Assembly: GCA_022794255.1 (NCBI GenBank)
Contig: JAAWEL010000083.1
Location: 1 to 64,000 of the forward strand
DNA length: 64,000 nucleotides
Source: Lachnospiraceae bacterium
GTDB taxonomy: Bacteria; Bacillota; Clostridia; Lachnospirales; Lachnospiraceae
Direction of reading: 5' to 3'
Position numbers and translations under genes: made by a program. Below the pieces are notes generated by a model. That model was given only the letters and a program-made list of their open reading frames with translations, was not told where the DNA came from and did no database searches. This document shows, one piece after another, positions 52,487 to 61,748 of this stretch; within the stretch, counting starts at the first letter, position 1, and each line of letters begins with the position of its first letter.

Positions 52487-52549
52487 TGTCCGGATTTCCG
52501 GGCTGACGGAAATCTGAGAGGAGTTTTTGATTCAAAGGAGGAATATTCA

Positions 52550-53737
52550 GTGGAGAAATTATTGTTTACATCAGAATCTGTGACAGAAGGCCATCCGGAT
52601 AAGATGTGCGATGCCATTTCCGATGCGGTATTGGATGCACTGATGGAGCAGGATCCAATGAGCCGTGTGGCTTGTGAGACCTGTACAACCACAGGGCTGG
52701 TGCTGGTGATGGGTGAGATCACCACCAAGGGCTATGTGGACATTCAAAGACTTGTTCGGGATACGGTGAAGGAAATCGGCTATGACTGTGCAGATTACGG
52801 GTTTGACGGCAATACCTGCGGGGTGATCGTGGCCCTGGATGAGCAGTCCGGCGATATTGCCATGGGAGTTGATAAGGCTCTTGAGGCTAAGGAGAATCGG
52901 ATGAGCGACTGTGAGCTGGCGGCTATCGGAGCCGGAGATCAGGGAATGATGTTCGGTTTTGCCAGCAATGAAACCGAGGAATATATGCCTTATCCCATTG
53001 CGCTGGCCCACAAGCTGGCACGCCGCCTGACAGAGGTCCGCAAGGATGGCACGCTGTCCTATTTAAGGCCGGATGGGAAGAGTCAGGTGACAGTGGAGTA
53101 TGATGAGAATGGAAAACCTCTTCGTCTGGAGGCGGTGGTTCTCTCTACGCAGCATGATCCGGACGTAGAGCAGGAGCAGATCCATGAGGATGTAAAGAAA
53201 TACATTTTTGATGAAGTGCTTCCTTCTGCTCTCATTGATGAAAACACCAAGTTTTTTGTGAACCCCACCGGACGTTTTGTGATTGGCGGACCTCACGGGG
53301 ACAGTGGACTGACAGGAAGAAAGATCATTGTGGATACATACGGTGGTTATGCCCGTCACGGCGGCGGTGCATTTTCCGGAAAGGATTGTACCAAGGTTGA
53401 TCGTTCGGCAGCCTATGCTGCTCGCTATGCGGCAAAGAACCTGGTGGCAGCAGGCCTTGCAGATAAGTGTGAGATTCAGCTTTCCTACGCCATTGGAGTG
53501 GCCTATCCCACCTCCATTATGGTGGATACTTTTGGAACCGGAAAGGTGAGCAATGAAAAGCTGGTGGAGATTATCCGGGAGAATTTTGATCTGCGTCCGG
53601 CAGGGATTATCAAGATGCTGGATCTGAGAAGACCCATTTACCGACAAACCGCAGCTTATGGACATTTCGGGAGGAATGATCTTGATCTGCCCTGGGAGAA
53701 GCTAGATAAGGTGGAAGTGCTGAAAAAGTATTTATAA
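52550..53737 (+). CDS. metK: S-adenosylmethionine synthetase
   Basis: 395 residues. It opens [41 protein letters not shown] and the [21 protein letters not shown] active-site loop are diagnostic. It joins methionine and ATP to make SAM. The GTG start at 52550 follows AAAGGAGG by eight bases; an in-frame longer reading would run back into the terminator. Regulation by the upstream SAM riboswitch is clear. It supplies methyl groups, also to the methyltransferase domain at 32.4 kb. Confidence 0.97.
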   Translation: MEKLLFTSESVTEGHPDKMCDAISDAVLDALMEQDPMSRVACETCTTTGLVLVMGEITTKGYVDIQRLVRDTVKEIGYDCADYGFDGNTCGVIVALDEQSGDIAMGVDKALEAKENRMSDCELAAIGAGDQGMMFGFASNETEEYMPYPIALAHKLARRLTEVRKDGTLSYLRPDGKSQVTVEYDENGKPLRLEAVVLSTQHDPDVEQEQIHEDVKKYIFDEVLPSALIDENTKFFVNPTGRFVIGGPHGDSGLTGRKIIVDTYGGYARHGGGAFSGKDCTKVDRSAAYAARYAAKNLVAAGLADKCEIQLSYAIGVAYPTSIMVDTFGTGKVSNEKLVEIIRENFDLRPAGIIKMLDLRRPIYRQTAAYGHFGRNDLDLPWEKLDKVEVLKKYL

Positions 53738-53746
53738 TAAGTTGTG

Positions 53747-53784
53747 GCCGGCGTCTGTGCGAAAGCATGGATGCCGGCTTTTTT
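53747..53784 (+). terminator. Intrinsic terminator after metK
   Basis: A 14-bp stem (53747-53760 with 53765-53778, three G-U pairs) capped by a GAAA tetraloop and followed by six T. Confidence 0.92.
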
Positions 53785-53849
53785 GACAGTTCTGATCCAC
53801 AAAGGAAAGCGATTAAGGAAAATGTAAGACAACGTAAGGGCCTTTGAAC

Positions 53850-53877
53850 TTGTATTTGGCAGACAATTGGATATAAT
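53850..53877 (+). promoter_or_regulatory. Promoter of the DUF5722 gene
   Basis: TTGTAT (53850-53855), 16 bases, TATAAT (53872-53877), about 45 bases before the start codon, which has a strong AAAGGAGG site. Confidence 0.55.
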
Positions 53878-53922
53878 TAGGAATAACAATGGATAGACTG
53901 AAAAAGGAGGCAAAATCGATTT

Positions 53923-55650
53923 ATGAGAAAATATCCAATTGGAAAAAGTATGATAACTCTGGCCCTGGCCGGGCTTTTGGCAGGAATAGGCAGTATTTGC
54001 GCAATGGCAAATCCTGAGGCAAATCTTTCCCAAACAGAGGCAGCAGCAAAGCCGGAACCTACAGAATTTGCACATATTTTGTCTTGTGCCATCGAGGGAG
54101 GGAATCAGATTGCCATCCGCGGGCAGATGGAAGGAACCTGGTCGGATCCGGCCTTTTATGATAATTATCTGTATCTGTTTGAGCTGCAGCCCTATCAGGA
54201 CAGCCTGGACGGCAGGACGGATTATTGCGGATGGATTACAAAAGGCGATGCCTTATCTTTTGATATTCCTCTGAATCTGGGGACAGAACAGAACCGTCTC
54301 TATTCCCGTTTTGTGGTGGCAGTATATGACGGAGAGAACTATATCCAGGTCAGCAACACAGCCTATGTGACCAATCCGGAGGTGCTGGCAAAGCATACGG
54401 ATCCTTATCGGACAGCACAGAATAAAAAGGGTCTTCTGATCCAGAACACAGATAGCATGGTGGCAGATGCTTTTGAGCTGGGAGTCAACCATGTGATTGT
54501 TAATATCCCGTTTCATCATATTTTAGGACAGGGAATTGACTACACTTATGATGGGAAGAGGTACAGCTTTAACAAAGAAGTGCTGGAGAATTTGGACTAT
54601 ACGATTCGGAGAATGTCGGAAAAGAGTATGACTGTGACTGCTGTTATACTGAATGGATGGAACGATAGCACACCGCAGCTGGTCTACCCGGGGGTCACAA
54701 AGCAGCCGGAAAACCAGGTGTTTTATTATGGCTTTAATGCTTCCACCAAGGAGGGATATGAAACCATCAAGGCCATTGCCTCTTTCCTTGCAGAGCGGTA
54801 CAGCAGTGTGGCATCTGCCCATGGAAAGGTATCTAACTGGATTATTGGCAATGAGATCAACAATCAGCAGTGGAACTATGTAGGCCCTATGGAGATTGAC
54901 CGGTATATTCAGGAGTATGAACGGGCATTCCGGGTGTTTTATACGGCAATCCGCAGCACCAACCAGAATGACCGTCTGTTCTTTTCCACGGATTATAACT
55001 GGAATCATGATGCCAATGGAACTACAAAATATAATGCAAAAGATATAGTAGACAAATTTGCAGACAAGACAGGGGCCGGCGGGGCAATGGATTGGGGACT
55101 GGCCTACCATCCTTATTCGATTCCTTTGACGGAGCCGGAGTTTTGGGATGATGATCAGACCGGTCTGATCAAAAATGATCCAAGCTCTCCGGTGGTGAAC
55201 CTTAAAAATCTTAACGTGCTGACCGATTATATGCAGAGTCCCCAGCTGCGGGGCAGAGATGGCAAGGTGCGGCATATTATCCTGTCAGAGCAGGGATTTA
55301 CCTCTGTCAGTGCTACCAGGGGAGAAAATAATGACTTGCAGGCGGCAGCCATTGCTTATGCTTACTATGTGGCTGACAGTAATCCCTACATTGATGCATT
55401 TATTATGAGCAGGCAGGTGGATGCGCCTTCGGAGGCAGCTGCATCTCAGAATTTCGGACTGTGGAAATGTGATATGAGCAAGCCGAATGATATCGTTCCC
55501 ACTATGCGGAAAAAATCGTGGACCGTGTATAAAAATATAGATAACCGGAAAACAACTTTGGAAACCACAGAGTTTGCCAAATCGATTATTGGGATTCAGA
55601 AGTGGAGTGATGTGATTCCTAATTTCCGGTGGCGGTCTCAGGAAAAATAA
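53923..55650 (+). CDS. Secreted DUF5722-like protein, glycoside-hydrolase-type barrel
   Basis: 575 residues with an N-terminal signal peptide (ITLALAGLLAGIGSICAMA, cleavage about residue 29). A beta-type domain (50-165) precedes a TIM-barrel-like domain. NWIIGNEINNQQWNYV holds the NE acid/base and HIILSEQGFTSV a second Glu, as in clan GH-A hydrolases. The family is DUF5722, function unproven. Export together with the nearby polysaccharide loci suggests a role in cutting an extracellular glycan, but it has its own promoter. Confidence 0.78.
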   Translation: MRKYPIGKSMITLALAGLLAGIGSICAMANPEANLSQTEAAAKPEPTEFAHILSCAIEGGNQIAIRGQMEGTWSDPAFYDNYLYLFELQPYQDSLDGRTDYCGWITKGDALSFDIPLNLGTEQNRLYSRFVVAVYDGENYIQVSNTAYVTNPEVLAKHTDPYRTAQNKKGLLIQNTDSMVADAFELGVNHVIVNIPFHHILGQGIDYTYDGKRYSFNKEVLENLDYTIRRMSEKSMTVTAVILNGWNDSTPQLVYPGVTKQPENQVFYYGFNASTKEGYETIKAIASFLAERYSSVASAHGKVSNWIIGNEINNQQWNYVGPMEIDRYIQEYERAFRVFYTAIRSTNQNDRLFFSTDYNWNHDANGTTKYNAKDIVDKFADKTGAGGAMDWGLAYHPYSIPLTEPEFWDDDQTGLIKNDPSSPVVNLKNLNVLTDYMQSPQLRGRDGKVRHIILSEQGFTSVSATRGENNDLQAAAIAYAYYVADSNPYIDAFIMSRQVDAPSEAAASQNFGLWKCDMSKPNDIVPTMRKKSWTVYKNIDNRKTTLETTEFAKSIIGIQKWSDVIPNFRWRSQEK

Positions 55651-56202
55651 ATGAAGAAGCCACAGAGGTTGCAGCATATGAAGGATAAAGGGAGAGGCAA
55701 AAATGGATCCCCGGCATTATACGGCATGTTGATTGCCCTGGCATTTGTTTTCAGCTATGTGGAGGCGATGATTCCTATTCCAGTGCCAGTGCCGGGGGTT
55801 AAGCTGGGGCTGGCGAATCTGGTCAATGTGGTGGGACTTTATACGGTAGGAGCGGCAGGAACCGTGATGGTTGCTCTGGTGAGAATTGTTTTGACAGGCT
55901 TTACCTTTGGCAATACATTCAGTATGCTGTATGCACTGGCTGGAGGAGCGGCGAGCATAACTGCTATGGTTGCTGCCAGAAAAAGCGGCTTTTTGGGGAC
56001 TGTGGGAGTCAGTATTCTGGGAGGTGTTTTTCATAATATCGGACAGCTTGTGGTGGCATCCTGGGTGACTCGGACAGTTGGTGTGTTTTCCTATTTTCCG
56101 TTGCTGCTGGCAGCTGGAGTGGTGACAGGCGGGGTTATCGGATTTTTGGGCGGGCTGGTGGTGGAGCGAATCAGGGCAGTGGCTGAAAAGTTCCGCATTT
56201 AG
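55651..56202 (+). CDS. Gx transporter family (heptaprenyl diphosphate synthase component I-like) membrane protein
   Basis: 183 residues with five or six helices. IPIPVPVPGVKLGLANLVNVVGLY and FTFGNTFSMLYALAGGAASITAM are characteristic of the Gx/HepPPS-I family, thought to be an S-component-like transporter. The ATG directly follows the stop of the DUF5722 gene, so both are in one transcript. The Gx name comes from a Gly-rich repeat pattern, and the substrate is unknown. ApbE, which acts on FMN, is two genes downstream, and the two are often neighbours in Clostridia. Confidence 0.82.
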   Translation: MKKPQRLQHMKDKGRGKNGSPALYGMLIALAFVFSYVEAMIPIPVPVPGVKLGLANLVNVVGLYTVGAAGTVMVALVRIVLTGFTFGNTFSMLYALAGGAASITAMVAARKSGFLGTVGVSILGGVFHNIGQLVVASWVTRTVGVFSYFPLLLAAGVVTGGVIGFLGGLVVERIRAVAEKFRI

Positions 56203-56344
56203 AGAATAGAATACATTATTCCATGGCATTTTTGGGGGAAAAGAGTTATACTGGAATGGAAGTGAAGCTGGAGCGGCCAGGCAGAAGTGCTGTGTGGGAA
56301 TGTGATGGCCATTTCGAAATAAAAGCCGGGAGGTTGGGGTACAG

Positions 56345-57856
56345 ATGGTTTATGAAGGAATTAAAAAGCTGGTGCAGTATGGAGTGGAGACCGGGTTATG
56401 CGAGGACACAGACCGGATCTATGTGACGAACCGGATTTTGGAGGCTTTACATATGGATGAGTATGAGGAGCCAGATGAAGATTACAGAAATGTGGATTTG
56501 GAGGAGACATTAAAGGAACTTCTTGACTATGCCTGTGAGCGGGGGATTGTTCAGGACAGCATAGGATATCGGGACCTTTTTGATACAAAGCTGATGGATT
56601 GCCTGATGCCGCGTCCATCGGAGGTGACTTCCAGATTTTGGGAGATTTACAGGGAACAGGGTTCCAGACAAGCCACAGATTATTTTTATAAGCTGAGTCA
56701 GGATTCGGATTATATTCGCAGATACCGGGTATGCAAGGATCAGAAATGGGTGACAAAGACCCCTTATGGGGAACTGGATATTACCGTGAATCTGTCTAAG
56801 CCGGAGAAGGATCCCAAGGCGATTGCAGCGGCCAAGTTGGCAAAGCAGAGCGGATATCCCAAATGCCTTTTGTGTATGGAGAATGAAGGGTATGCAGGAC
56901 GTCTGAATCATCCGGCCAGGAATAACCACCGGATTATCCGGATTACGGTCAATGACAGCCAGTGGGGATTTCAGTACTCCCCCTATGTGTACTACAATGA
57001 GCACTGTATTGTGTTTAATGGTCAGCATACCCCTATGAAGATTGAGCGGGCAGCTTTTGTAAAGCTCTTTGATTTTGTGAAACAGTTCCCTCACTATTTT
57101 TTAGGCTCCAATGCAGATCTTCCGATTGTGGGCGGTTCCATTTTGAGTCATGACCATTTCCAGGGCGGACATTATACTTTTGCCATGGCAAAAGCAGGCA
57201 TAGAGCAGAGATTTGTGATGCCAGGCTTTGAGGATGTGGAGGCTGGGATTGTGCACTGGCCAATGTCGGTGCTCCGGCTTCGGGGAAAGGATCCGGAGAG
57301 ACTTATTGATCTGGGAGATAAGGTGCTGGGGGCATGGAGAGAGTATACGGATGAGGCGTCTTTTGTTTACGCACAGACAGACGGAGAACCACACAATACG
57401 ATTACGCCTATTGCCCGGAAGAACGGGGAGATGTATGAGCTGGATCTGGTGTTGAGAAACAATATTACAACGGAAGAATTTCCGCTGGGTGTGTATCATC
57501 CCCACCAGGAACTGCATCATATTAAGAAAGAAAATATCGGATTAATTGAGGTGATGGGGCTGGCAGTTCTGCCTTCCAGACTAAAGGATGAGCTGGCTTT
57601 GCTGGGAGAGTATCTGGTGGAAGGGAAGAATGTACGGGAAAACGAGATGCTTAAGAAGCACGGAGACTGGGTGGATGAGTTTTTGCCTGGATACGAGAAG
57701 ATCACCAGAGAAAATGTCCATGAGATTTTGCAGGATGAAGTGGGGAAGGTATTTGCCCGGGTGTTGGAGGATGCAGGTGTTTATAAGTGTACGCCGGAGG
57801 GCCGAAAGGCTTTTGCACGGTTTTTGGACAGCGTAGGGTTTAAGCACCTGGATTAA
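56345..57856 (+). CDS. galT: UDP-glucose--hexose-1-phosphate uridylyltransferase (Firmicutes type)
   Basis: 503 residues, the size of the second GalT class. FPKCLLCMENEGYAG-like (SGYPKCLLCMENEGYAG), SQWGFQYSPYVYYNEHCIVFN, GSNADLPIVGGSILSHDHFQGGHY and GVYHPHQELHHIKKENIGLIEVMGL are diagnostic. It exchanges UMP between UDP-glucose and galactose-1-phosphate, linking galactose use to the sugar nucleotide pool. ATG 56345 follows GGGAGG. The 142-base gap before it holds no clear gene. Confidence 0.94.
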   Translation: MVYEGIKKLVQYGVETGLCEDTDRIYVTNRILEALHMDEYEEPDEDYRNVDLEETLKELLDYACERGIVQDSIGYRDLFDTKLMDCLMPRPSEVTSRFWEIYREQGSRQATDYFYKLSQDSDYIRRYRVCKDQKWVTKTPYGELDITVNLSKPEKDPKAIAAAKLAKQSGYPKCLLCMENEGYAGRLNHPARNNHRIIRITVNDSQWGFQYSPYVYYNEHCIVFNGQHTPMKIERAAFVKLFDFVKQFPHYFLGSNADLPIVGGSILSHDHFQGGHYTFAMAKAGIEQRFVMPGFEDVEAGIVHWPMSVLRLRGKDPERLIDLGDKVLGAWREYTDEASFVYAQTDGEPHNTITPIARKNGEMYELDLVLRNNITTEEFPLGVYHPHQELHHIKKENIGLIEVMGLAVLPSRLKDELALLGEYLVEGKNVRENEMLKKHGDWVDEFLPGYEKITRENVHEILQDEVGKVFARVLEDAGVYKCTPEGRKAFARFLDSVGFKHLD

Positions 57857-57884
57857 TGTTGAACGAACTGTATAAAGAGGTGAT

Positions 57885-57922
57885 ACTGGCCGCAGTGGAG
57901 ACACACTGCGGCCAGTGTTTTT
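57885..57922 (+). terminator. Intrinsic terminator after galT
   Basis: A 13-bp perfect stem (ACTGGCCGCAGTG at 57885-57897 with 57904-57916), a six-base loop, then G and five T. Confidence 0.93.
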
Positions 57923-57970
57923 GTTGTCTGCAAGCGGCGCTTAGGCCTGCCATTTTTCAGACTCAGGGCT

Positions 57971-57998
57971 TTGCACTGTTTGGTTTTTGTGATATGAT
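57971..57998 (+). promoter_or_regulatory. Promoter of apbE
   Basis: TTGCAC (57971-57976), 16 bases, TATGAT (57993-57998), about 40 bases before the start codon. Confidence 0.5.
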
Positions 57999-58039
57999 AG
58001 GAGGAACTGTAACCGCTTTGATGAATAAAGAGGAGAATT

Positions 58040-59080
58040 ATGAGAAAATGGAACTGGATTGGGATGATAATTACCGTTGTGCTTTTGACAGGATGTGTCA
58101 GGACAGACAAGAAAAAAGTGTTTGATTCCCAGTACTTTGAGTATTTTGATACGTTTACCAGCTTTACGGTATATGCAGAGAACGAGAAGCAGTTTGAGGA
58201 GTATGAGAAGCTGTTTAAGTCTCAGTTAGAGCGGTATCATCAGCTTTTTGATATATATGAAAGCTACAGCGGAATGAATAATGTGAGAACGATCAATAAG
58301 AATGCCGGGATTGCTCCGGTCCAGGTGGATGATGAGATTTTAGAGCTGTTGGAGTTTTCCAGAAAGGAGTATGAAAAGACTGGTGGAAAGGTGAATGTTG
58401 CCATGGGAGGAGTGCTCCTTATATGGCATGAATACCGGCAGACGGGAATTAAAAATCCGGAACAGGCACAGCTTCCCAGTATGCAGGCGCTTGAGAAAGC
58501 GGCAAAACATATGGATATGGACAAGGTATGCATAGACAGACAAAAGGGAACGGTATACCTGTCAGATCCAGATATGAGCCTGGACGTGGGGGCTGTGGCA
58601 AAGGGGTATGCTGTTGAGAAGATTTGCGAAGAGCTGAGAAAGGCCGGTGTTACCTCTGCGCTGGTCAATATTGGAGGAAATGTCCAGACAATTGGGGCTA
58701 AGGAGGACAAAAAGCCATGGAGGGTGGGGATTCAGAACCCGGATTTATCCGCGTCCTCTCCATATCTCCATGCTTTGAGACTGCAGGATATGGCATTGGT
58801 GACAAGCGGAACCTATCAGAGATACTATGAGGTGGATAATATACGATACCATCACATTATCGACCCAGAAACACTTATGCCCCGGCAGGGATATGCATCG
58901 GTGACAGTTTTATGTGCAAATGGAGGAGTGGCAGATGCCTTGTCCACTGCCTTGTTTAATATGTCCTTGGAGGAAGGACAAAAGCTGATCGGATCAATGG
59001 AAGGAACAGAGGCGTTTTGGGTGCTTGAAGACGGAAACCAGGTATACAGCCCGGGCTTTGAGCAGTATGTGGAGGATTGA
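58040..59080 (+). CDS. apbE: FAD:protein FMN transferase lipoprotein
   Basis: 346 residues. The lipobox is LLTGC (Cys about 18), so it is a membrane-anchored extracellular lipoprotein. FDTFTSFTVYAE, GGKVNVAMGG, SLDVGAVAKGYAVEKI, VNIGGNVQTIG and HHIIDPETLMPRQGYASVTV are ApbE motifs. It attaches FMN covalently to Thr in Rnf/Nqr-type and other extracytoplasmic flavoproteins. ATG follows GAGGAG. Confidence 0.95.
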   Translation: MRKWNWIGMIITVVLLTGCVRTDKKKVFDSQYFEYFDTFTSFTVYAENEKQFEEYEKLFKSQLERYHQLFDIYESYSGMNNVRTINKNAGIAPVQVDDEILELLEFSRKEYEKTGGKVNVAMGGVLLIWHEYRQTGIKNPEQAQLPSMQALEKAAKHMDMDKVCIDRQKGTVYLSDPDMSLDVGAVAKGYAVEKICEELRKAGVTSALVNIGGNVQTIGAKEDKKPWRVGIQNPDLSASSPYLHALRLQDMALVTSGTYQRYYEVDNIRYHHIIDPETLMPRQGYASVTVLCANGGVADALSTALFNMSLEEGQKLIGSMEGTEAFWVLEDGNQVYSPGFEQYVED

Positions 59081-59126
59081 CAGGATCTGACAAACGTTTT
59101 GGGAGATGACAGGAGGAATACAAGGG

Positions 59127-60059
59127 ATGAAAACAGGAAACAAAAATTCTGTGAAAAGCAGCGGGATGTTAGTGTTAACTGCTCTGATCTGGGGAATCGC
59201 ATTTGTGGCACAGAGTGAAGGAATGAACTATGTGGGAGGATTTACTTTTAATGCCTGCCGTTTTTTGATCGGTGGAATGGTGCTGATTCCCTGTGTTTTT
59301 TTGCTGCGCAGGGTCAACCGGGAACCGTGGGAGAACCTTTCCGGAGAGGAAAAACGACAGCAGACACGGACCGGGATCACAGGAGGGATTTGCTGCGGAA
59401 TCTTTCTCTGTGTAGCCAGCTCTTTGCAGCAGTTTGGTATTGCTCACACCACTGTGGGAAAGGCAGGATTTATTACTGCTCTTTATATAATCCTTGTGCC
59501 GGTTTTCGGGCTATTTATGAAAAAACAGGTGGGATTTAATGTATGGATCAGTGTGGTCATTGCTGCAGTGGGGATGTACCTGCTCTGTATCAAGGAAGGA
59601 TTTTCTGTGGGGAGAGGGGATTTTCTTGTGTTTCTTTGCTCCATTGGATTTTCCCTGCACATATTGGTTATTGATTATTTTTCACCCCGGGCAGACGGGG
59701 TGGTGATTTCCTGTGTGCAGTTTTTTACGGCGGGAATAATTTCCGCATTGCTGACCCTGGTGTTTGAGGAGTGGTCCTGGAAAGGGGTGACAGCAGCGTG
59801 GTTGCCGGTTTTGTATGCAGGAGTTATGTCCTGTGGGGTAGCTTATACTTTGCAGGTGGTAGCGCAGAAAAATATTGCACCTACCGTTGCATCACTGTTG
59901 ATGAGTCTGGAATCTGTGTTTTCTGTGCTGGCAGGATGGGTTTTACTGGGTCAGAGACTGACGGGAAAGGAAATGGCTGGATGTGCTCTGGTGTTTGCGG
60001 GAATTGTGCTGGCTCAGCTTCCGGTGGAAAATTTGGGAAAAGAAAAACGGATTCGGTGA
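59127..60059 (+). CDS. EamA/DMT-superfamily transporter
   Basis: 310 residues, ten helices in two EamA repeats. LTALIWGIAFVAQSEGMNYVGGFTFNACRF opens the first; YAGVMSCGVAYTLQVVAQKNIAPTVASLLMSLESVFSVLAGW is the second-repeat signature. Substrate unknown. ATG 59127 after AGGAGG is preferred over ATG 59106. Confidence 0.9.
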   Translation: MKTGNKNSVKSSGMLVLTALIWGIAFVAQSEGMNYVGGFTFNACRFLIGGMVLIPCVFLLRRVNREPWENLSGEEKRQQTRTGITGGICCGIFLCVASSLQQFGIAHTTVGKAGFITALYIILVPVFGLFMKKQVGFNVWISVVIAAVGMYLLCIKEGFSVGRGDFLVFLCSIGFSLHILVIDYFSPRADGVVISCVQFFTAGIISALLTLVFEEWSWKGVTAAWLPVLYAGVMSCGVAYTLQVVAQKNIAPTVASLLMSLESVFSVLAGWVLLGQRLTGKEMAGCALVFAGIVLAQLPVENLGKEKRIR

Positions 60060-60067
60060 GGAGAAGA

Positions 60068-60114
60068 AAAGGGCAGAGGGAGAATGATATCAAATCAGAC
60101 TCCTCTGCCTTTTA
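60068..60114. terminator. Bidirectional intrinsic terminator between EamA and argG
   Basis: GGCAGAGG (60072-60079) pairs with CCTCTGCC (60102-60109), with A-run on the left and T-run on the right, so it can serve both convergent genes. Confidence 0.82.
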
Positions 60115-60140
60115 TTCTTGTATCATAGAGAAAATTTTAT

Positions 60141-61361
60141 TTAGCGGTTGTCAGCCTCAGCCATTTTTAAGGCACGAACCTTTAGGGGGAGACCAAACAG
60201 AGTGATAAAGCCATCGGCATCGTGGTGGTCATACAGATCACCCGTGGTGAAGGAGGCTAAGGATTCGCTGTACAAAGAGTAGGGGGAGGTAGTTCCTGCT
60301 TTAATGATGTTGCCCTTGTATAGTTTAAACCTTACTTCTCCGGTTACATATTGCTGGGTGGATTCCACAAAGGCCTGAACGGCTTCCCTGAGGGGAGTAA
60401 ACCATTTGCCCTCATAAACAATCTGAGCCATTTTGTTGCCCATGTCTTTTTTTACTTCCATGGTAGCACGGTCTAAGACCAGCTCTTCTAACTGTTGGTG
60501 AGCTTCCATCAGGATAGTGCCTCCAGGAGTCTCATAGACACCCCGGGATTTCATGCCTACTACCCGGTTCTCTACAATGTCCACAATCCCAATGCCATGC
60601 TTGCCTCCTAACTGATTCAGGGTGCGGATAATGTCGGATACTTTCATTTTCTGGCCATTGACGCTTGTGGGGATGCCTTTTTCAAAGGTCATGGTTATAT
60701 ACTCCCCTTCGTCTGGCGCTTTCTCCGGGGTCACGCCAAGTACCAGAAGATGATCGTAGTTAGGCTCATTGGCAGGGTCCTCCAGCTCCAGGCCCTCATG
60801 GCTGATGTGCCACAGGTTTCGGTCACGGCTGTAACTGTTGTCTGCGGAAAATGGAAGATTGATACCATGCTGCCGACAGTATTCAATCTCATCCTCCCGG
60901 GACTGCATGGTCCACACATCAGTCATACGCCATGGGGCAATAATCTTTAAATCAGGGGCCAGAGCCTTGATGCCCAGTTCAAAGCGGATCTGATCGTTGC
61001 CCTTTCCGGTAGCACCGTGGCAGATAGCACTGGCGCCTTCTTTGCGGGCGATCTCTACCAGACGTTTAGCAATGGCCGGACGTGCCATGGAAGTGCCCAA
61101 CAGATACTTGTTTTCATATACAGCGTTAGCCTGTACGCAGGGGATGATATAATTATCGCAGAAATCATCCACCAGATCTTCAATGTAAAGCTTGGAAGCG
61201 CCGGAGAGCTTCGCCCTCTCCTCCAGGCCGTCTAATTCATTGCCCTGGCCACAATCGATGCAGCAGCAGATAACCTCATAGTCAAAATGCTCTTTCAGCC
61301 ACGGAATGATGGCTGTGGTGTCCAGTCCTCCGGAGTAGGCCAGAATTACTTTTTCTTTCAT
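60141..61361 (-). CDS. argG: Argininosuccinate synthase
   Basis: 406 residues on the reverse strand. [22 protein letters not shown] is the PP-loop start; [37 protein letters not shown] and [18 protein letters not shown] are typical. It ligates citrulline and aspartate with ATP. An AGGAGG site lies just upstream. It is divergent from argC, with shared control region 61362-61748. Confidence 0.97.
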   Translation of the reverse strand: MKEKVILAYSGGLDTTAIIPWLKEHFDYEVICCCIDCGQGNELDGLEERAKLSGASKLYIEDLVDDFCDNYIIPCVQANAVYENKYLLGTSMARPAIAKRLVEIARKEGASAICHGATGKGNDQIRFELGIKALAPDLKIIAPWRMTDVWTMQSREDEIEYCRQHGINLPFSADNSYSRDRNLWHISHEGLELEDPANEPNYDHLLVLGVTPEKAPDEGEYITMTFEKGIPTSVNGQKMKVSDIIRTLNQLGGKHGIGIVDIVENRVVGMKSRGVYETPGGTILMEAHQQLEELVLDRATMEVKKDMGNKMAQIVYEGKWFTPLREAVQAFVESTQQYVTGEVRFKLYKGNIIKAGTTSPYSLYSESLASFTTGDLYDHHDADGFITLFGLPLKVRALKMAEADNR

Positions 61362-61446
61362 TTTTATGTCCTCCTGAAATTTTGTATGTTAAGGATTTTT
61401 GCAAATAGTTTTGTCCCCTTCTGTACTGAAAAAGATGACGTTCATA

Positions 61447-61475
61447 AATATACAATATTTTTTCGGGAAATGCAA
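61447..61475 (-). promoter_or_regulatory. argG promoter with overlapping ARG-box-like dyad
   Basis: On the reverse strand TTGCAT (61475-61470) and TATATT (61452-61447) are spaced by 17. TTCATAAATATACAAT at 61441-61456 resembles an ArgR box over the -10. Confidence 0.55.
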
Positions 61476-61504
61476 TAGGTAAAAAGAAAAAATTTAAAGA
61501 AAGG

Positions 61505-61540
61505 ATTGCATAATATTCATTTATAATGTATAATTATGAA
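61505..61540 (+). promoter_or_regulatory. argC promoter with two ARG-box-like sites
   Basis: TTGCAT (61506-61511), 17 bases, TATAAT (61529-61534). TTGCATAATATTCATT (61506-61521) and ATGTATAATTATGAA (61526-61540) look like adjacent ArgR half-palindrome sites covering the promoter, so repression by arginine is probable. Confidence 0.6.
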
Positions 61541-61748
61541 ACGCTGGTCATAAGGCCGGTGGATTTTTTTGAAAAAAAGGCTTTTCTTATAGAAAGAAAC
61601 CACCTATAATGAGTAGGATGTATCCCTAGAGGTACGAAGTATGCCATAATTTAGGAATGGAAATTGATTGCCGGTTTATTTCATGGCCAAAGATAAAAAC
61701 TCAGTTTATCTGGACTTCTACATCAAAAACAGAAGGAGGAAAAAAGAC

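Noticed and set aside
56223-56426. 67-codon frame before galT
   Set aside because: It overlaps the galT start in another frame and has no ribosome binding site or recognisable feature.
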